64,000 nt of DNA from an uncultured Oscillospiraceae bacterium (GTDB lineage Bacteria; Bacillota; Clostridia; Oscillospirales; Ruminococcaceae). The notes under the pieces were generated by a model. It searched no databases. It was given only the letters and a program-made list of their open reading frames with translations, and was not told the origin of the DNA. Below are positions 43,153-51,401 of the stretch, in pieces (position 1 is the stretch's first letter; every line of letters begins with the position of its first letter). Position numbers and translations under genes: made by a program. The DNA lies in NCBI GenBank assembly GCA_934539585.1, contig CAKTCT010000004.1, positions 1 to 64,000 on the forward strand. Direction: 5' to 3'.

Positions 43153-43181
43153 GGGGGAACCAAACGAAGGAGGTCCTGCAG

Positions 43182-43733
43182 ATGAACTACTACCATTGCT
43201 CTCCCACCCCCGGACTCACGTTGCTGGAGCCCCGCACCCCGGAGTTCAACAACAAGCCCCAGGCCGTCTACCTGGCGGAGCTGTTCCCCATGGCGCTGCT
43301 CTACGGCATCCACAACTTCGAGTACGCCTACGGCTTCACCAAGGAGAAAGCCCTCTATTACAGCGAATACTTCCCCGACGCCCTGAAAACCCTCTACGCC
43401 GGAAAAAGCGCCAGCGTCTACCTCTGCGCCCCCGGGGAGACCCAGGGCACCCGCATCCCCTTCGAGGCCCTGTCCTTCACGCCGGTGAAGGTCCTGGAGG
43501 AAATCCAGGTCCCCGACCTCTACGAAGCCCTCCTGGAGCAGGAGCGCCTGGGGACCATCGCCATCCACCGCTACGCGGACCACTCCCAGGGCCACCTGAA
43601 CTGGATCCGCCAGGCCGAGTTAAACGAGATCAAGGAGTACGACCTCCTGGCCAAAGGCGGCCCCCGTGCCGACTACATCCGCGCCTACTATCCCGCCATC
43701 TGGGCCGAAGCCGCCGCCCAGGCCGGGGAGTGA
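43182..43733 (+). CDS. Unknown protein, 183 aa (possible ADP-ribosyltransferase-like fold)
   Basis: Starts MNYYHCSPTPGLTLLEP with an excellent AAGGAGG ribosome site; its own promoter supports a real gene. No signal peptide or membrane helix. The opening 'YxHxS...gl..L.P' followed by PQAVYLAE resembles, loosely, the H-...-Y motifs of small ADP-ribosyltransferase-like or RNA-phosphotransferase-like proteins, but the match is short and the glutamate cannot be placed. I do not recognise the family. It borders the tandem array at 43.95-45.5 kb. Confidence 0.75.
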   Translation: MNYYHCSPTPGLTLLEPRTPEFNNKPQAVYLAELFPMALLYGIHNFEYAYGFTKEKALYYSEYFPDALKTLYAGKSASVYLCAPGETQGTRIPFEALSFTPVKVLEEIQVPDLYEALLEQERLGTIAIHRYADHSQGHLNWIRQAELNEIKEYDLLAKGGPRADYIRAYYPAIWAEAAAQAGE

Positions 43734-44181
43734 ACCGGCTCCTTGATACCGCCCCCTCCCCATATTCGACCGCCAAGCCCGCCGCCCCGATTACCCCCAT
43801 CCGCCGCCCTTTCCCCGCCAGCCCGAAGCCGCCAAACCCGGGAAGTGGCGCAATCCAAGCCAGGCCCCAGACCGGAACGTGCTTCCGGCCCCCCTGCAAA
43901 ACCATCCATACCGCCGGAACAGACGCGGCGGCCCCCTCCAGGAAGGAACCGGACTGCTTTTATCCAGCCCGCTGCAAGGTTCATCAGGTTTCCACCTGCT
44001 CCCGGGGATAAGCAGCTTGCGCAGACTCTGACAATTCACACTTTCCTGTTGGATATGTGGAAAAGTTTCCAACCGGTTTGACCATCCCAAAATATTTTCC
44101 AACGCACCCAAAAAGGAACCGCTGTTCAACCCGGAACAACGGTTCCTTTTGCAAAAAACAGACGACATCCGAACCCTTTCC

Positions 44182-45461
44182 GCACCCAAATCGCACCCAT
44201 TACGCACCCTTTTGACCCTATGGGAACGGCTTTTATGCGCTCCGTGGAGGGAAACCGATCGGAAGATGAAGCGACCCGTTTCTGTCCGGTATAGTGCAAG
44301 GCCCATAGGAGTTCCACCTGCTCCCAAGGACGAAAAGATTGCAAGGGCTCTGACCGTTCACATTTTCGCGTGAGGCATGTGGAAAAATTCCCGGCCAATT
44401 TCAACGAACCACAAGCGTTTCTCGGCCATGAAAAAGGACCGGCCGCCCCATCCAAAGCAGCAGGTCCCTTTTACAAAAATGGACGGCATTCATACCCTTT
44501 CCGCACCCAAACCGCACTCATTATGTACCTTTTTTGACCCCACGGGAGCGGCTTTTATGGGCCCCGTGGACGAGGAGGAACAAAATCCCCACCGCCCTGG
44601 AAAGAATCGCCATGCAGAAACCCAAGACCCGACTGACCGTTCCCTCAGCCCTCCGCACGGAAGTTAAAAAGGACCCGAACCGCGTTTCCCGGTGAAAAAT
44701 TCCCACATACGCCAAAAGAGAACCGCTGCCAAAACCATACAGCGGTTCTCCCTTTTCCAGAGGACGGGCGAGCTCCTTATCCATCCCCTTCCCGCACCCT
44801 GACCGCACCCATCACGCACCTTTTTTACCCCTGGAGGAACGGCTTTTATGCGACCCATAGAGGGGACCGCGTCCCGAGAGACGGATGGTCCATTTCTGTC
44901 AGCATGGCGCAAAGCCATTGGGGTTCCACCTGCTCCCAAGGACGAAAAGATTGCAAGGGCTCTGGCCGTTCACATTTTTGCGTGAGGTATGTGGAAAAAA
45001 TTCCGGTCGGTTTCGATAAACCGGCAAGGGCCCGGCGGCAACGAAAACAGAACCGCCGCCCAATCCGGAGCAGCGGTTCCGCTTTCGAAAGGTGGGCAAA
45101 AACCTACCCTTCCCGCACCCTGACCGCACCCATCACGCACCCTTTTTGCCCCTGGAGGAACAGCTTTTATGCGACCCATAGAGGGGACCGCGTCCCGAGA
45201 GACGGATGGTCCATTTCTGTCAGCATGGCGCAAAGCCATTGGGGTTCCACCTGCTCCCGGGGACGGAAAGGCTGCATTGGCTCTGACCGTTCACATTTTT
45301 GCGTGAGGTATGTGGAAAAAATTCCGGTCGGTTTCGATGAATCGGCAAGGGCCCGGCGGCAACGAAAACAGAACCGCCGCCCAATCCGGAGCAGCGGTTC
45401 CGCTTTCGAAAAGGTGGGAAAAACTTACCCTTCCCGCACCCTGACCGCACCCATCACGCAC
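44182..45461. repeat. Phased CGCACC triplets, 11-base period, one set per array unit
   Basis: Each unit contains three CGCACC(C) motifs whose starts are exactly 11 bases apart: for example 44181-44208, 44793-44820 and 45434-45461. The spacer bases change between units (AAAT, TGAC, ATCA, ATTA) while the period does not. One set (44502-44529) has a decayed third motif. Confidence 0.75.
45365..45400 (-). terminator. Terminator of the MFS gene (repeated in every array unit)
   Basis: Stem GAACCGCCGC/GCAGCGGTTC (45371-45380 with 45391-45400, one mismatch/bulge) and TGTTTTC on the minus strand. Equivalent hairpins occur near 45050-45079, 44718-44752 and 44122-44152, so up to five terminators stand in series. 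Confidence 0.7.
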
Positions 45462-46713
45462 CTTTTTTGCCCCTGGGGGAGCGGCTTTTATGGGCCCCGT
45501 GGACGAGGAGGAACAGAATCCCCACCGCGCCGGAAAGGATTGCGATGCAGAACCAGATGTCCGGGCGGTAGCTGCCGCTGCGCTCGGCCACGAAGCCGAA
45601 CAGGGTGCCGGACATGGCCCAGGCCACGTTCCCCACCAGGGAGGAAAAGGCGTAGACCCGCTCATACCGCAGGGACCCGTAGAAATCCCGGATGAGAATG
45701 GGCATGACCACCATGGCCGCTGGCATGGACATTCCGCTCAGGAAGGCCGCGGCGTACACCGCCGGGTTTCCAAAGAGCATGAGCACAAAGCCCAGCAGCG
45801 GCAGGAGAAAGGCCACCACAGCCACCCGCAGGACCCCGAACCGGTCGGACTCCGCGCCCATGGAAAATTTGCCCACGGTGTTCCCCAGCATGGACAAGGA
45901 CACCAGCATGGCCGCCGCCGCAGGGCTCAGGCCCCGGCTCTCCCCAAAGGAGGGGAGAATCTGGGTAAAGCCCATGGTGATCATGGAGGTCAGCACCAAA
46001 AACAGGACCACCGCCAGGCAGAGGACCGGGGAAAGGTGCAGGCCCTGGGCCTCGGTCTCCGCCTCCGGGGAAGCGCCGGGGAGGGGGGCCGACTCCCCCT
46101 CGCCCAGGCGGGTGAGGCCCAGCTCCTCCGGGGTCTTCCGGATGACAAAGAGCATGAAGGGCAGGACCAGGGCCGCGCAGAGGACGGAGAGGGCGAAATA
46201 CGCCGCCCGCCAGCCGAAGTTCTCGATGATCCAGCTGCCCAGGGGGTTGGCCATCATCCCGAAGATGCCGCTGAAAGCCGAGGACAGGCCGATGGAGAAC
46301 CCCAGGTACTTCCTGAACCAGTTGCCCAGGAGGATGGGCGTGGTGACGAACACCAGGAAGGACGAGGCGATACCCTGGGTGACGGCGGCCAGGTACCACT
46401 GCCACAGCTGGGTAAAGGTGCCCATGAGGAAGTTGGACAGGGCAAAGCAGAGCACCGCCCCGGACAGCAGGACCCGGAGGTTCCGCTTCCGGATCAGATA
46501 GGTGGACACCGGCAGCAGCAGGCACCCGGCCAGGCCCCGGAGACTGGTATAAAGGGCCACAGAGGAGAGCCTGAACCCCAGCTCCCGGCAGATGGGCTGA
46601 TAGAAGATGCCGCAGCTGTTCTGGATCAGCCCCACGACGCCTCCCTGGATCATGCAGCAGGAGACGAAGATGAGCCACGCATAGTGGGGCTTGGGGCGGG
46701 AGGTTGTTTTCAT
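45454..46713 (-). CDS. Major facilitator superfamily transporter
   Basis: 419 residues with 12 hydrophobic segments and MFS loop patterns (GAESDRFGVLRV between TM8 and TM9; RKTPEELGLTRLGEGE in the central loop). The style, YAWLIFVSCCMIQGGVVGLIQNSCGIFYQPICRELG, resembles the OFA/monocarboxylate group. ATG 46713 was used; the longer frame reads through the preceding terminator. The C-terminal tail GAHKSRSPRGKKGA and stop codon lie in the first unit of the tandem array. A terminator separates it from the isomerase gene, so it may be transcribed independently or by read-through. Substrate unknown; an organic acid is plausible. Confidence 0.85.
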   Translation of the reverse strand: MKTTSRPKPHYAWLIFVSCCMIQGGVVGLIQNSCGIFYQPICRELGFRLSSVALYTSLRGLAGCLLLPVSTYLIRKRNLRVLLSGAVLCFALSNFLMGTFTQLWQWYLAAVTQGIASSFLVFVTTPILLGNWFRKYLGFSIGLSSAFSGIFGMMANPLGSWIIENFGWRAAYFALSVLCAALVLPFMLFVIRKTPEELGLTRLGEGESAPLPGASPEAETEAQGLHLSPVLCLAVVLFLVLTSMITMGFTQILPSFGESRGLSPAAAAMLVSLSMLGNTVGKFSMGAESDRFGVLRVAVVAFLLPLLGFVLMLFGNPAVYAAAFLSGMSMPAAMVVMPILIRDFYGSLRYERVYAFSSLVGNVAWAMSGTLFGFVAERSGSYRPDIWFCIAILSGAVGILFLLVHGAHKSRSPRGKKGA

Positions 46714-46741
46714 ATTCTCACCACGTTTTCTCCCGGGCCGC

Positions 46742-46779
46742 AAAAGAGGCGGCGTTTTTGTTGGGCAAAACGCCGCCTC
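46742..46779 (-). terminator. Terminator after the isomerase gene
   Basis: Stem GAGGCGGCGTTTT/AAAACGCCGCCTC (46746-46758 with 46767-46779) with TTTTG on the minus strand. It lies between the isomerase stop and the MFS start. Confidence 0.85.
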
Positions 46780-46801
46780 CGGTCCGTTGATCGGTTCTGG
46801 A

Positions 46802-47677
46802 TCAGTCCCATTCCAGGCCGGTGTACTTGTGGAAGGCGTTCATGCTGGTCTCGATGGACTTCAGCTCGCCCAGCTGGGTCTGGTCCTGCTCCAGGGTGAT
46901 GTACTTCACGCCGTAGAGGTTGGCGGCGTCGATGATGGACTGGATGTCCATGATGCCGGTGCCCACCTCGGCGAAGGTGATGGGGTCGGCGCTGCCCGCG
47001 CACATCTGGGCGGAAAGCTGGCCGTGGATGTCGAACTGGCGGTCAAACATATTGATGGGAATGTCGCAGTTCTTGGGGAAGTCCTTCTGGTGGAGCATGA
47101 TGATCCGGTCGCCGTAGTGGTGGATCAGGGCGACGGGGTCCATTCCGCCACGCATGGCCCAGTAGGTGTCCAGCTCCAGCTTGACCAGCTCCGGGTCGGT
47201 GTACTCCATGATCAGGTCCAGGACGTACTTGCCGTTGAACTGCTGGAACTCATGGAAGTGGTTGTGGTAGTGGAAGACCATGCCCCGCTTTTGGCACTCC
47301 CGGCCCACCTGGTTGAAAAGCTCGCCGCGGCGCTTCACGTCGTCCTCGTCGCCGTACTTGAAAAAGGCGGAGGCCAGGCCGGGGCTGTAGCAGTGGATGG
47401 TTTCCATGTAATCGTAGAAGTCGTGCATGTATTTTTCGTCCAGGAGATTCTCGCTGGAAAGGTGGCTGCCGATGATGTTCACGCCCAGACGCTCCACCAG
47501 GGCCTTGCCCTCAGCGGGAGGGAGCTGCAGGCCGTAGTTATAGGGCATATCGTCGTGACCGAAGAGCTGGCAGATTTCCCAGTTCTTGTAACCGATCTCG
47601 GCGATGCGCTCCATGGTGCCCATGGGGTCCTTTTCCATGCTTTTCCGCACGGAGAAAAACTGAATTCCGACTTTCAT
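46802..47677 (-). CDS. Sugar phosphate isomerase/epimerase-like TIM barrel
   Basis: 291 residues of the xylose-isomerase-like (AP-endonuclease 2) family. The metal-binding carboxylates and histidines appear as HYHNHFHEF, KLELDTYW, LHQKDFP and FAEVGTG in the expected order. Starts MKVGIQFFSVRKSM. It follows the ABC permease gene by 28 bases, so it belongs to importer 3's operon. It probably isomerises or dehydrates the imported sugar or its keto form; members of this family include IolE-, IolI- and epimerase-type enzymes. Confidence 0.85.
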   Translation of the reverse strand: MKVGIQFFSVRKSMEKDPMGTMERIAEIGYKNWEICQLFGHDDMPYNYGLQLPPAEGKALVERLGVNIIGSHLSSENLLDEKYMHDFYDYMETIHCYSPGLASAFFKYGDEDDVKRRGELFNQVGRECQKRGMVFHYHNHFHEFQQFNGKYVLDLIMEYTDPELVKLELDTYWAMRGGMDPVALIHHYGDRIIMLHQKDFPKNCDIPINMFDRQFDIHGQLSAQMCAGSADPITFAEVGTGIMDIQSIIDAANLYGVKYITLEQDQTQLGELKSIETSMNAFHKYTGLEWD

Positions 47678-47705
47678 GACGTTAAAACCTCCGTTTTAAT
47701 CAAAT

Positions 47706-48599
47706 TTATCCTTTCACCGCGCCAACGGCGATGCCCTTGACGAAGTTTTTCTGCACAAAGGGATAGATGATGATAATGGGAAGGAATCCGATGACCGCAA
47801 TGGCCATCCGGACGGTGGTGCTGGGAATCTTGGTGGCCAGATCGTCCACCTGACCGCCCATCTGGGCGATGTTGCTCATGTACTGGATGTCCGACAGCAT
47901 CCGGTAGAGGAGGTTCTGGATGCTATAGAGGTTGTGGTCCGTGAGGTAGATCATACCGTTGTACCAGTCGTTCCAGTAGGCGATGCCGGCAAAGAGGGCC
48001 ACGGTGGCCACGATGGGCTTGCTCACCGGCATGACGATCTTCCGGTAGATGAGGAACTCGTGGGCGCCGTCGATCCGGGCCGATTCCAGCACGGCGCCGG
48101 GGACGTTGTTGACGAAGAAGGACTTGCTCAGCAGCACGTACCAGGGGCTCATCAGCAGAGAGGGGACCAGCAGGGCCGCGAAGGTGTTCTTGATGCCGAA
48201 ATAGGTGGTGTAAATCAGGTAGGTGGGGACAAGGCCGCCGTTAAACAGCATGGTGAAGAACACCAGAAAGGTCAAGAACCGGCCGCCGGGAAGGTCGCTG
48301 CGGGAAAGGGGGTAGGCCAGCAGGGTGGTGATCACCACATTCAAAACCGTACCGAAGGCCGTCACCAGGATGGTGATGCCGTAGGCGTTGAAGATCTGGC
48401 TCCTCTGCCGCCAGAGGTAGTTGTAGGCCTCCAGACTGAACTGCCGGGGAAAGAGGGAATACCCGTGGAGCAGAATCTCATCCTGGGCGGTAAAGGACGA
48501 AACAATCAACAGCAGGAAAGGAAGGATCGCCGCAGCGGACATCACCGCCAGGATCACATGGGTCACGATATTGACCCCGAGGTTTTCTTTGGACTTCAT
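47706..48599 (-). CDS. Carbohydrate ABC transporter permease, YtcP/LplC type (importer 3)
   Basis: 297 residues with six membrane helices, docking loop AVLESARIDGAHEFLIYRKIVMP and end KGIAVGAVKG. The start was put at ATG 48599 with AAAGGAGG ten bases upstream. It starts 21 bases after the stop of the LplB-type permease. Confidence 0.92.
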   Translation of the reverse strand: MKSKENLGVNIVTHVILAVMSAAAILPFLLLIVSSFTAQDEILLHGYSLFPRQFSLEAYNYLWRQRSQIFNAYGITILVTAFGTVLNVVITTLLAYPLSRSDLPGGRFLTFLVFFTMLFNGGLVPTYLIYTTYFGIKNTFAALLVPSLLMSPWYVLLSKSFFVNNVPGAVLESARIDGAHEFLIYRKIVMPVSKPIVATVALFAGIAYWNDWYNGMIYLTDHNLYSIQNLLYRMLSDIQYMSNIAQMGGQVDDLATKIPSTTVRMAIAVIGFLPIIIIYPFVQKNFVKGIAVGAVKG

Positions 48600-48620
48600 A
48601 AGCGATGCGCCTCCTTTCAA

Positions 48621-49568
48621 TCAAAACAGTGCGTTTTCCGGGCTGATCTTCTTCACCACCAGGTTGGAGATCATGACCAGGACAAAGCCCACCAGCGACT
48701 GGTAGCAGCCTGCCGCAGAGGACATGGCGATATCGCCCAGCTGCATGAGTCCCCGGTAAACGTAGGTGTCAATGACGTTGGTGGTCGAATACAGCGCGCC
48801 GGAGTTCATAGGCACGTGATAAAACAGGCCGAAATCCGAGTAGAAAATGCGGCCGATGGAAAGGAGGACCATCATGATGATGGTGGGCTGAATCAGAGGG
48901 AGGGTAATGTCCCGAATCTGCTGCAGCTTGGTGGCGCCCTCCAGGTAGGAGACCTCGTAGTACTCCTTATCGATGCCCAGGATGGAGGACAGGTAGATGA
49001 CGCAGAGGTAACCCACCTGCTGCCAGCATTTGATGAATACTAGGATGAAGGGCCAGTACTTGGGCTCCGTATACCACTTAATGGGGTCTGCGCCGAAAAG
49101 GGCCAGAATAGAATTGTTGAGGAAGCCCCGCTCGGTGTTCAGAAATGCCTGGGCGATGTAGCTGATGATCACCATGGAGATCAGGTAGGGCAGGAGGATG
49201 GAGCTTTGATAGAACTTTCCGATCTTGCTGCCGCTGATGTCCGCCAGCAGCACCGCCACCATGACCGCAACCACGGTGTTGACGATGATGAAAACGGCGT
49301 TGTAAAGCAGGGTGTTCCGGGTGATCTGCAGGGCGTCCGAGGACGCGAACAGGTACTCAAAGTTCTTGAAGCCGATCCAGTCGCTGCCGAACAGGCCCTT
49401 CCGGAAGTCTACGTCCTTAAAGGCGATCACCAACCCCGCCATGGGGAGGTAGTTATTAATCAGCAGGTAGGCCAGTCCCGGCAGGGTCATCAGGTACAGC
49501 AGGCCGTATTTCCGGAGGTTTAGGACGAATCTGGACTCCCGTTTTGTCGTGGTCACCGTGGTACTCAT
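48621..49568 (-). CDS. Carbohydrate ABC transporter permease, LplB type (importer 3)
   Basis: 315 residues: YGLLYLMTLPGLAYLLINNYLPMAG, FKDVDFRKGLFGSDWIGFKNF, docking loop YEVSYLEGATKLQQIRDITLP and end ISPENALF. The ATG at 49568 directly abuts GAAGGAG; a GTG four codons later would have better spacing, so the exact start is uncertain. Confidence 0.9.
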   Translation of the reverse strand: MSTTVTTTKRESRFVLNLRKYGLLYLMTLPGLAYLLINNYLPMAGLVIAFKDVDFRKGLFGSDWIGFKNFEYLFASSDALQITRNTLLYNAVFIIVNTVVAVMVAVLLADISGSKIGKFYQSSILLPYLISMVIISYIAQAFLNTERGFLNNSILALFGADPIKWYTEPKYWPFILVFIKCWQQVGYLCVIYLSSILGIDKEYYEVSYLEGATKLQQIRDITLPLIQPTIIMMVLLSIGRIFYSDFGLFYHVPMNSGALYSTTNVIDTYVYRGLMQLGDIAMSSAAGCYQSLVGFVLVMISNLVVKKISPENALF

Positions 49569-49627
49569 CTCCTTCGCAGGAAGGACGCCCCGCAGCAGAC
49601 TACGCGGCGTCCTTCAACAAACATATC

Positions 49628-51157
49628 TTATTTGGAAGCAAGCCAAGCGTCCAGCTGGCTCTGCTTTTCCGCAATGATCTTATCAATGCCGGCGGTTTCA
49701 AGCTTGCTCAGGAACTCGGGAAGAGCGGTTTCCGGATCCAGGACGCCGAATTCCAGGCCGGCCCGGTACTCGTTGAGGACGTTGTTCACCGCAGCCACCT
49801 CGGTTTTGACCTTGGAGTTGTCATAGACAAATCCGAAAGCGCCGGACTTCATGGCGGTCTGGTTAAACTCCTTCAGCTGGTCGTAAACGTCGATATCGTC
49901 GCCTTCCCAGACGTAAGACAGGTACTGGTTGCCGAAGATCCAGCCCAAGCCCAGGGAGTAGCCGGTGTTTTCGGAGGTGATGCCTTCGGGGTAGGTGATG
50001 TGGCCGTCGGCGGTCTTCACATAGTGCTTGCCTTCGATGCCCCAGTCAAAGAGGTTGATGAGCTTTTCATCGGTGAAGAGGAGGTTTAAGAACTTCATAG
50101 CCGCTTCGGGCTCGGTGGCGTTGTGGGGGATGCACCACTGGGCGGTCTCCACCAGGGTGGTGGTGGTGTAACGTTCACTGAGGGCCACGGAGACCATGGG
50201 CTCACCGACAACGTTGCTTTCCTGGGTGTCGAAGCCGGGTTTCAGGCCGGTGGGCATGGCGAAGCCGCGATGGGCCCGCATCAGGTCGTGGGGCTGGTCG
50301 TTGTTGGTGAGGAAGTCCTCGGCGATGTAGCCCTTCTGATACCAGTCGTGCATGTAATTGCACCAGTAGGCGTATTCATCGGTGGCAAAGTAGTTGACCA
50401 CCTTCATGGGATCGTCATTGCCGTAGTTCATCAGAACGCCGCAGTAATCGGTGAGGGCGTCTATGCCGATGAGGTACTCCATCAGGGCGTTGGCGCCGGT
50501 GGCGGCCACCACGGGGATCATGTCGGGCTCGCCTGCTTTGATCTTGGCAAAGGCGGCGCCCATGTCATCCATGGATTTGATGTCTTCCATCTTGATGTCA
50601 TACTTGTCGGCGTAGCTCTTGAGCATGGTAAAGCCGTATTCCTTGGCAAGGTCCCGGATGGAGGTCAGGCCGTACTGGTGGCCGCCTACCACGCCGGCGT
50701 CCAGGAAGTCCTGGCCCACGGCGTCCACGATGCCCTGGCCGTATTCCTTCAGCAGGTCGTCCATTTCCAGGAGCTGGCCCCGGGTGACGTACTGGATGAA
50801 GTTGGTGCTGTTCCGGCAGAGGAAGGTGTCCAGCTTTTCGTTGCCGGAGAGCATCAGGGTGATCTGCTCCAGATAGTTGCCGTAGTTCAGAACCACCTTA
50901 TCGGTGATCTTGGCGTTGGCCTTTTCCAGAAGGATCTTGTTGATCTCGTCAAGAACGGCGTCCATGTCTGTGGGCATGGAGGAGTTGATGTAAAAGCCGA
51001 TGGTGAGTTCAGCGGGGTCTCCGGTCTGCGATGCGGCAGAGGAGGATTTGCTTTCCGTTCCGGACTGGCTGGCAGTGCCGCCGCCGGAGCAGGCGTTCAG
51101 TAGAAAGAGCGCGCAGAGAACCGATGCAAGGATGGATACGAATCGCATTTTTTTCAT
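49628..51157 (-). CDS. Extracellular sugar-binding lipoprotein of ABC importer 3
   Basis: 509 residues. Lipoprotein signal MKKMRFVSILASVLCALFLL with lipobox LNAC, then a Gly/Ser/Thr linker and a family 1 binding-protein fold (DELTIGFYINSS-like start, TLMLSGNEKLDTFLCRN). Start at ATG 51157 with GGAG ten bases upstream. First gene of the operon, directly downstream of the two-component pair that likely controls it. Confidence 0.92.
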   Translation of the reverse strand: MKKMRFVSILASVLCALFLLNACSGGGTASQSGTESKSSSAASQTGDPAELTIGFYINSSMPTDMDAVLDEINKILLEKANAKITDKVVLNYGNYLEQITLMLSGNEKLDTFLCRNSTNFIQYVTRGQLLEMDDLLKEYGQGIVDAVGQDFLDAGVVGGHQYGLTSIRDLAKEYGFTMLKSYADKYDIKMEDIKSMDDMGAAFAKIKAGEPDMIPVVAATGANALMEYLIGIDALTDYCGVLMNYGNDDPMKVVNYFATDEYAYWCNYMHDWYQKGYIAEDFLTNNDQPHDLMRAHRGFAMPTGLKPGFDTQESNVVGEPMVSVALSERYTTTTLVETAQWCIPHNATEPEAAMKFLNLLFTDEKLINLFDWGIEGKHYVKTADGHITYPEGITSENTGYSLGLGWIFGNQYLSYVWEGDDIDVYDQLKEFNQTAMKSGAFGFVYDNSKVKTEVAAVNNVLNEYRAGLEFGVLDPETALPEFLSKLETAGIDKIIAEKQSQLDAWLASK

Positions 51158-51202
51158 TGGGTCCACACTCCTTATTTTTTTGCATTTGCTGAATGCACTT
51201 AT

Positions 51203-51310
51203 ATTATAGAGAATCCGAGGGGGAAAATCTATCAAAAATGACCATAGGCGGCTGTCTCATTTGTGACTTGTTTTTTGGGGGTTCCTTGTCAGGACTAACA
51301 AAATTGTGAC
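51203..51310 (-). promoter_or_regulatory. Promoter region of ABC importer 3 with TTGTGAC repeats
   Basis: A consensus TATAAT lies at 51208-51203 but no good -35 box is found at 16-18 bases, as expected for an activated promoter. TTGTGAC occurs twice in direct orientation at 51261-51267 and 51304-51310 (43 bases, four helical turns, apart), upstream of the -10. They are candidate sites for the YesN-type regulator. Confidence 0.5.
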
Positions 51311-51371
51311 GTGATTTATCAATTTTATGTAGAACCTCTGTGTTCTGGTCAGGATTCTGCCGGAAAAGCGC

Positions 51372-51401
51372 GGATATCGGGCAATTTCTTGCCCGATATC
51401 C
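51372..51401 (-). terminator. Terminator of the two-component operon
   Basis: A 13-base-pair perfect stem GGATATCGGGCAA/TTGCCCGATATCC (51372-51384 with 51389-51401), starting at the base after the response-regulator stop codon. The T run is short (CTTTT further on). Confidence 0.75.

Larger units (their letters stand above)
43945..45490. repeat. Tandem array of about five ~320-base units derived from the MFS gene 3' end
   Basis: The 43734-45453 stretch has no gene. Anchor points (third CGCACC motif) lie at 44203, 44524 (degenerate), 44815, 45136 and 45456, giving periods of 321, 291, 321 and 320. Units two (44815-45135) and one (45136-45455) are almost identical; outer units are progressively diverged. 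Each unit has the CGCACC triplet, GGCTTTTATG, a remnant of MFS C-terminal coding sequence, TTCCACCTGCTCC, GTGGAAAAA and a GAACCGC/GCGGTTC hairpin. The copy at 44549-44610 still matches the MFS codons for FLLVHGAHKSRS. The array ends in the live MFS gene. Confidence 0.85.

Noticed and set aside
43791..45420. Several 70-260 codon frames inside the tandem array
   Set aside because: They arise from repetition of the MFS 3' end; no ribosome sites, and reading frames shift between units.
43945..45490. CRISPR array
   Set aside because: Units are ~320 bases, whole-unit repeats without regular unique spacers, and no cas genes are nearby.
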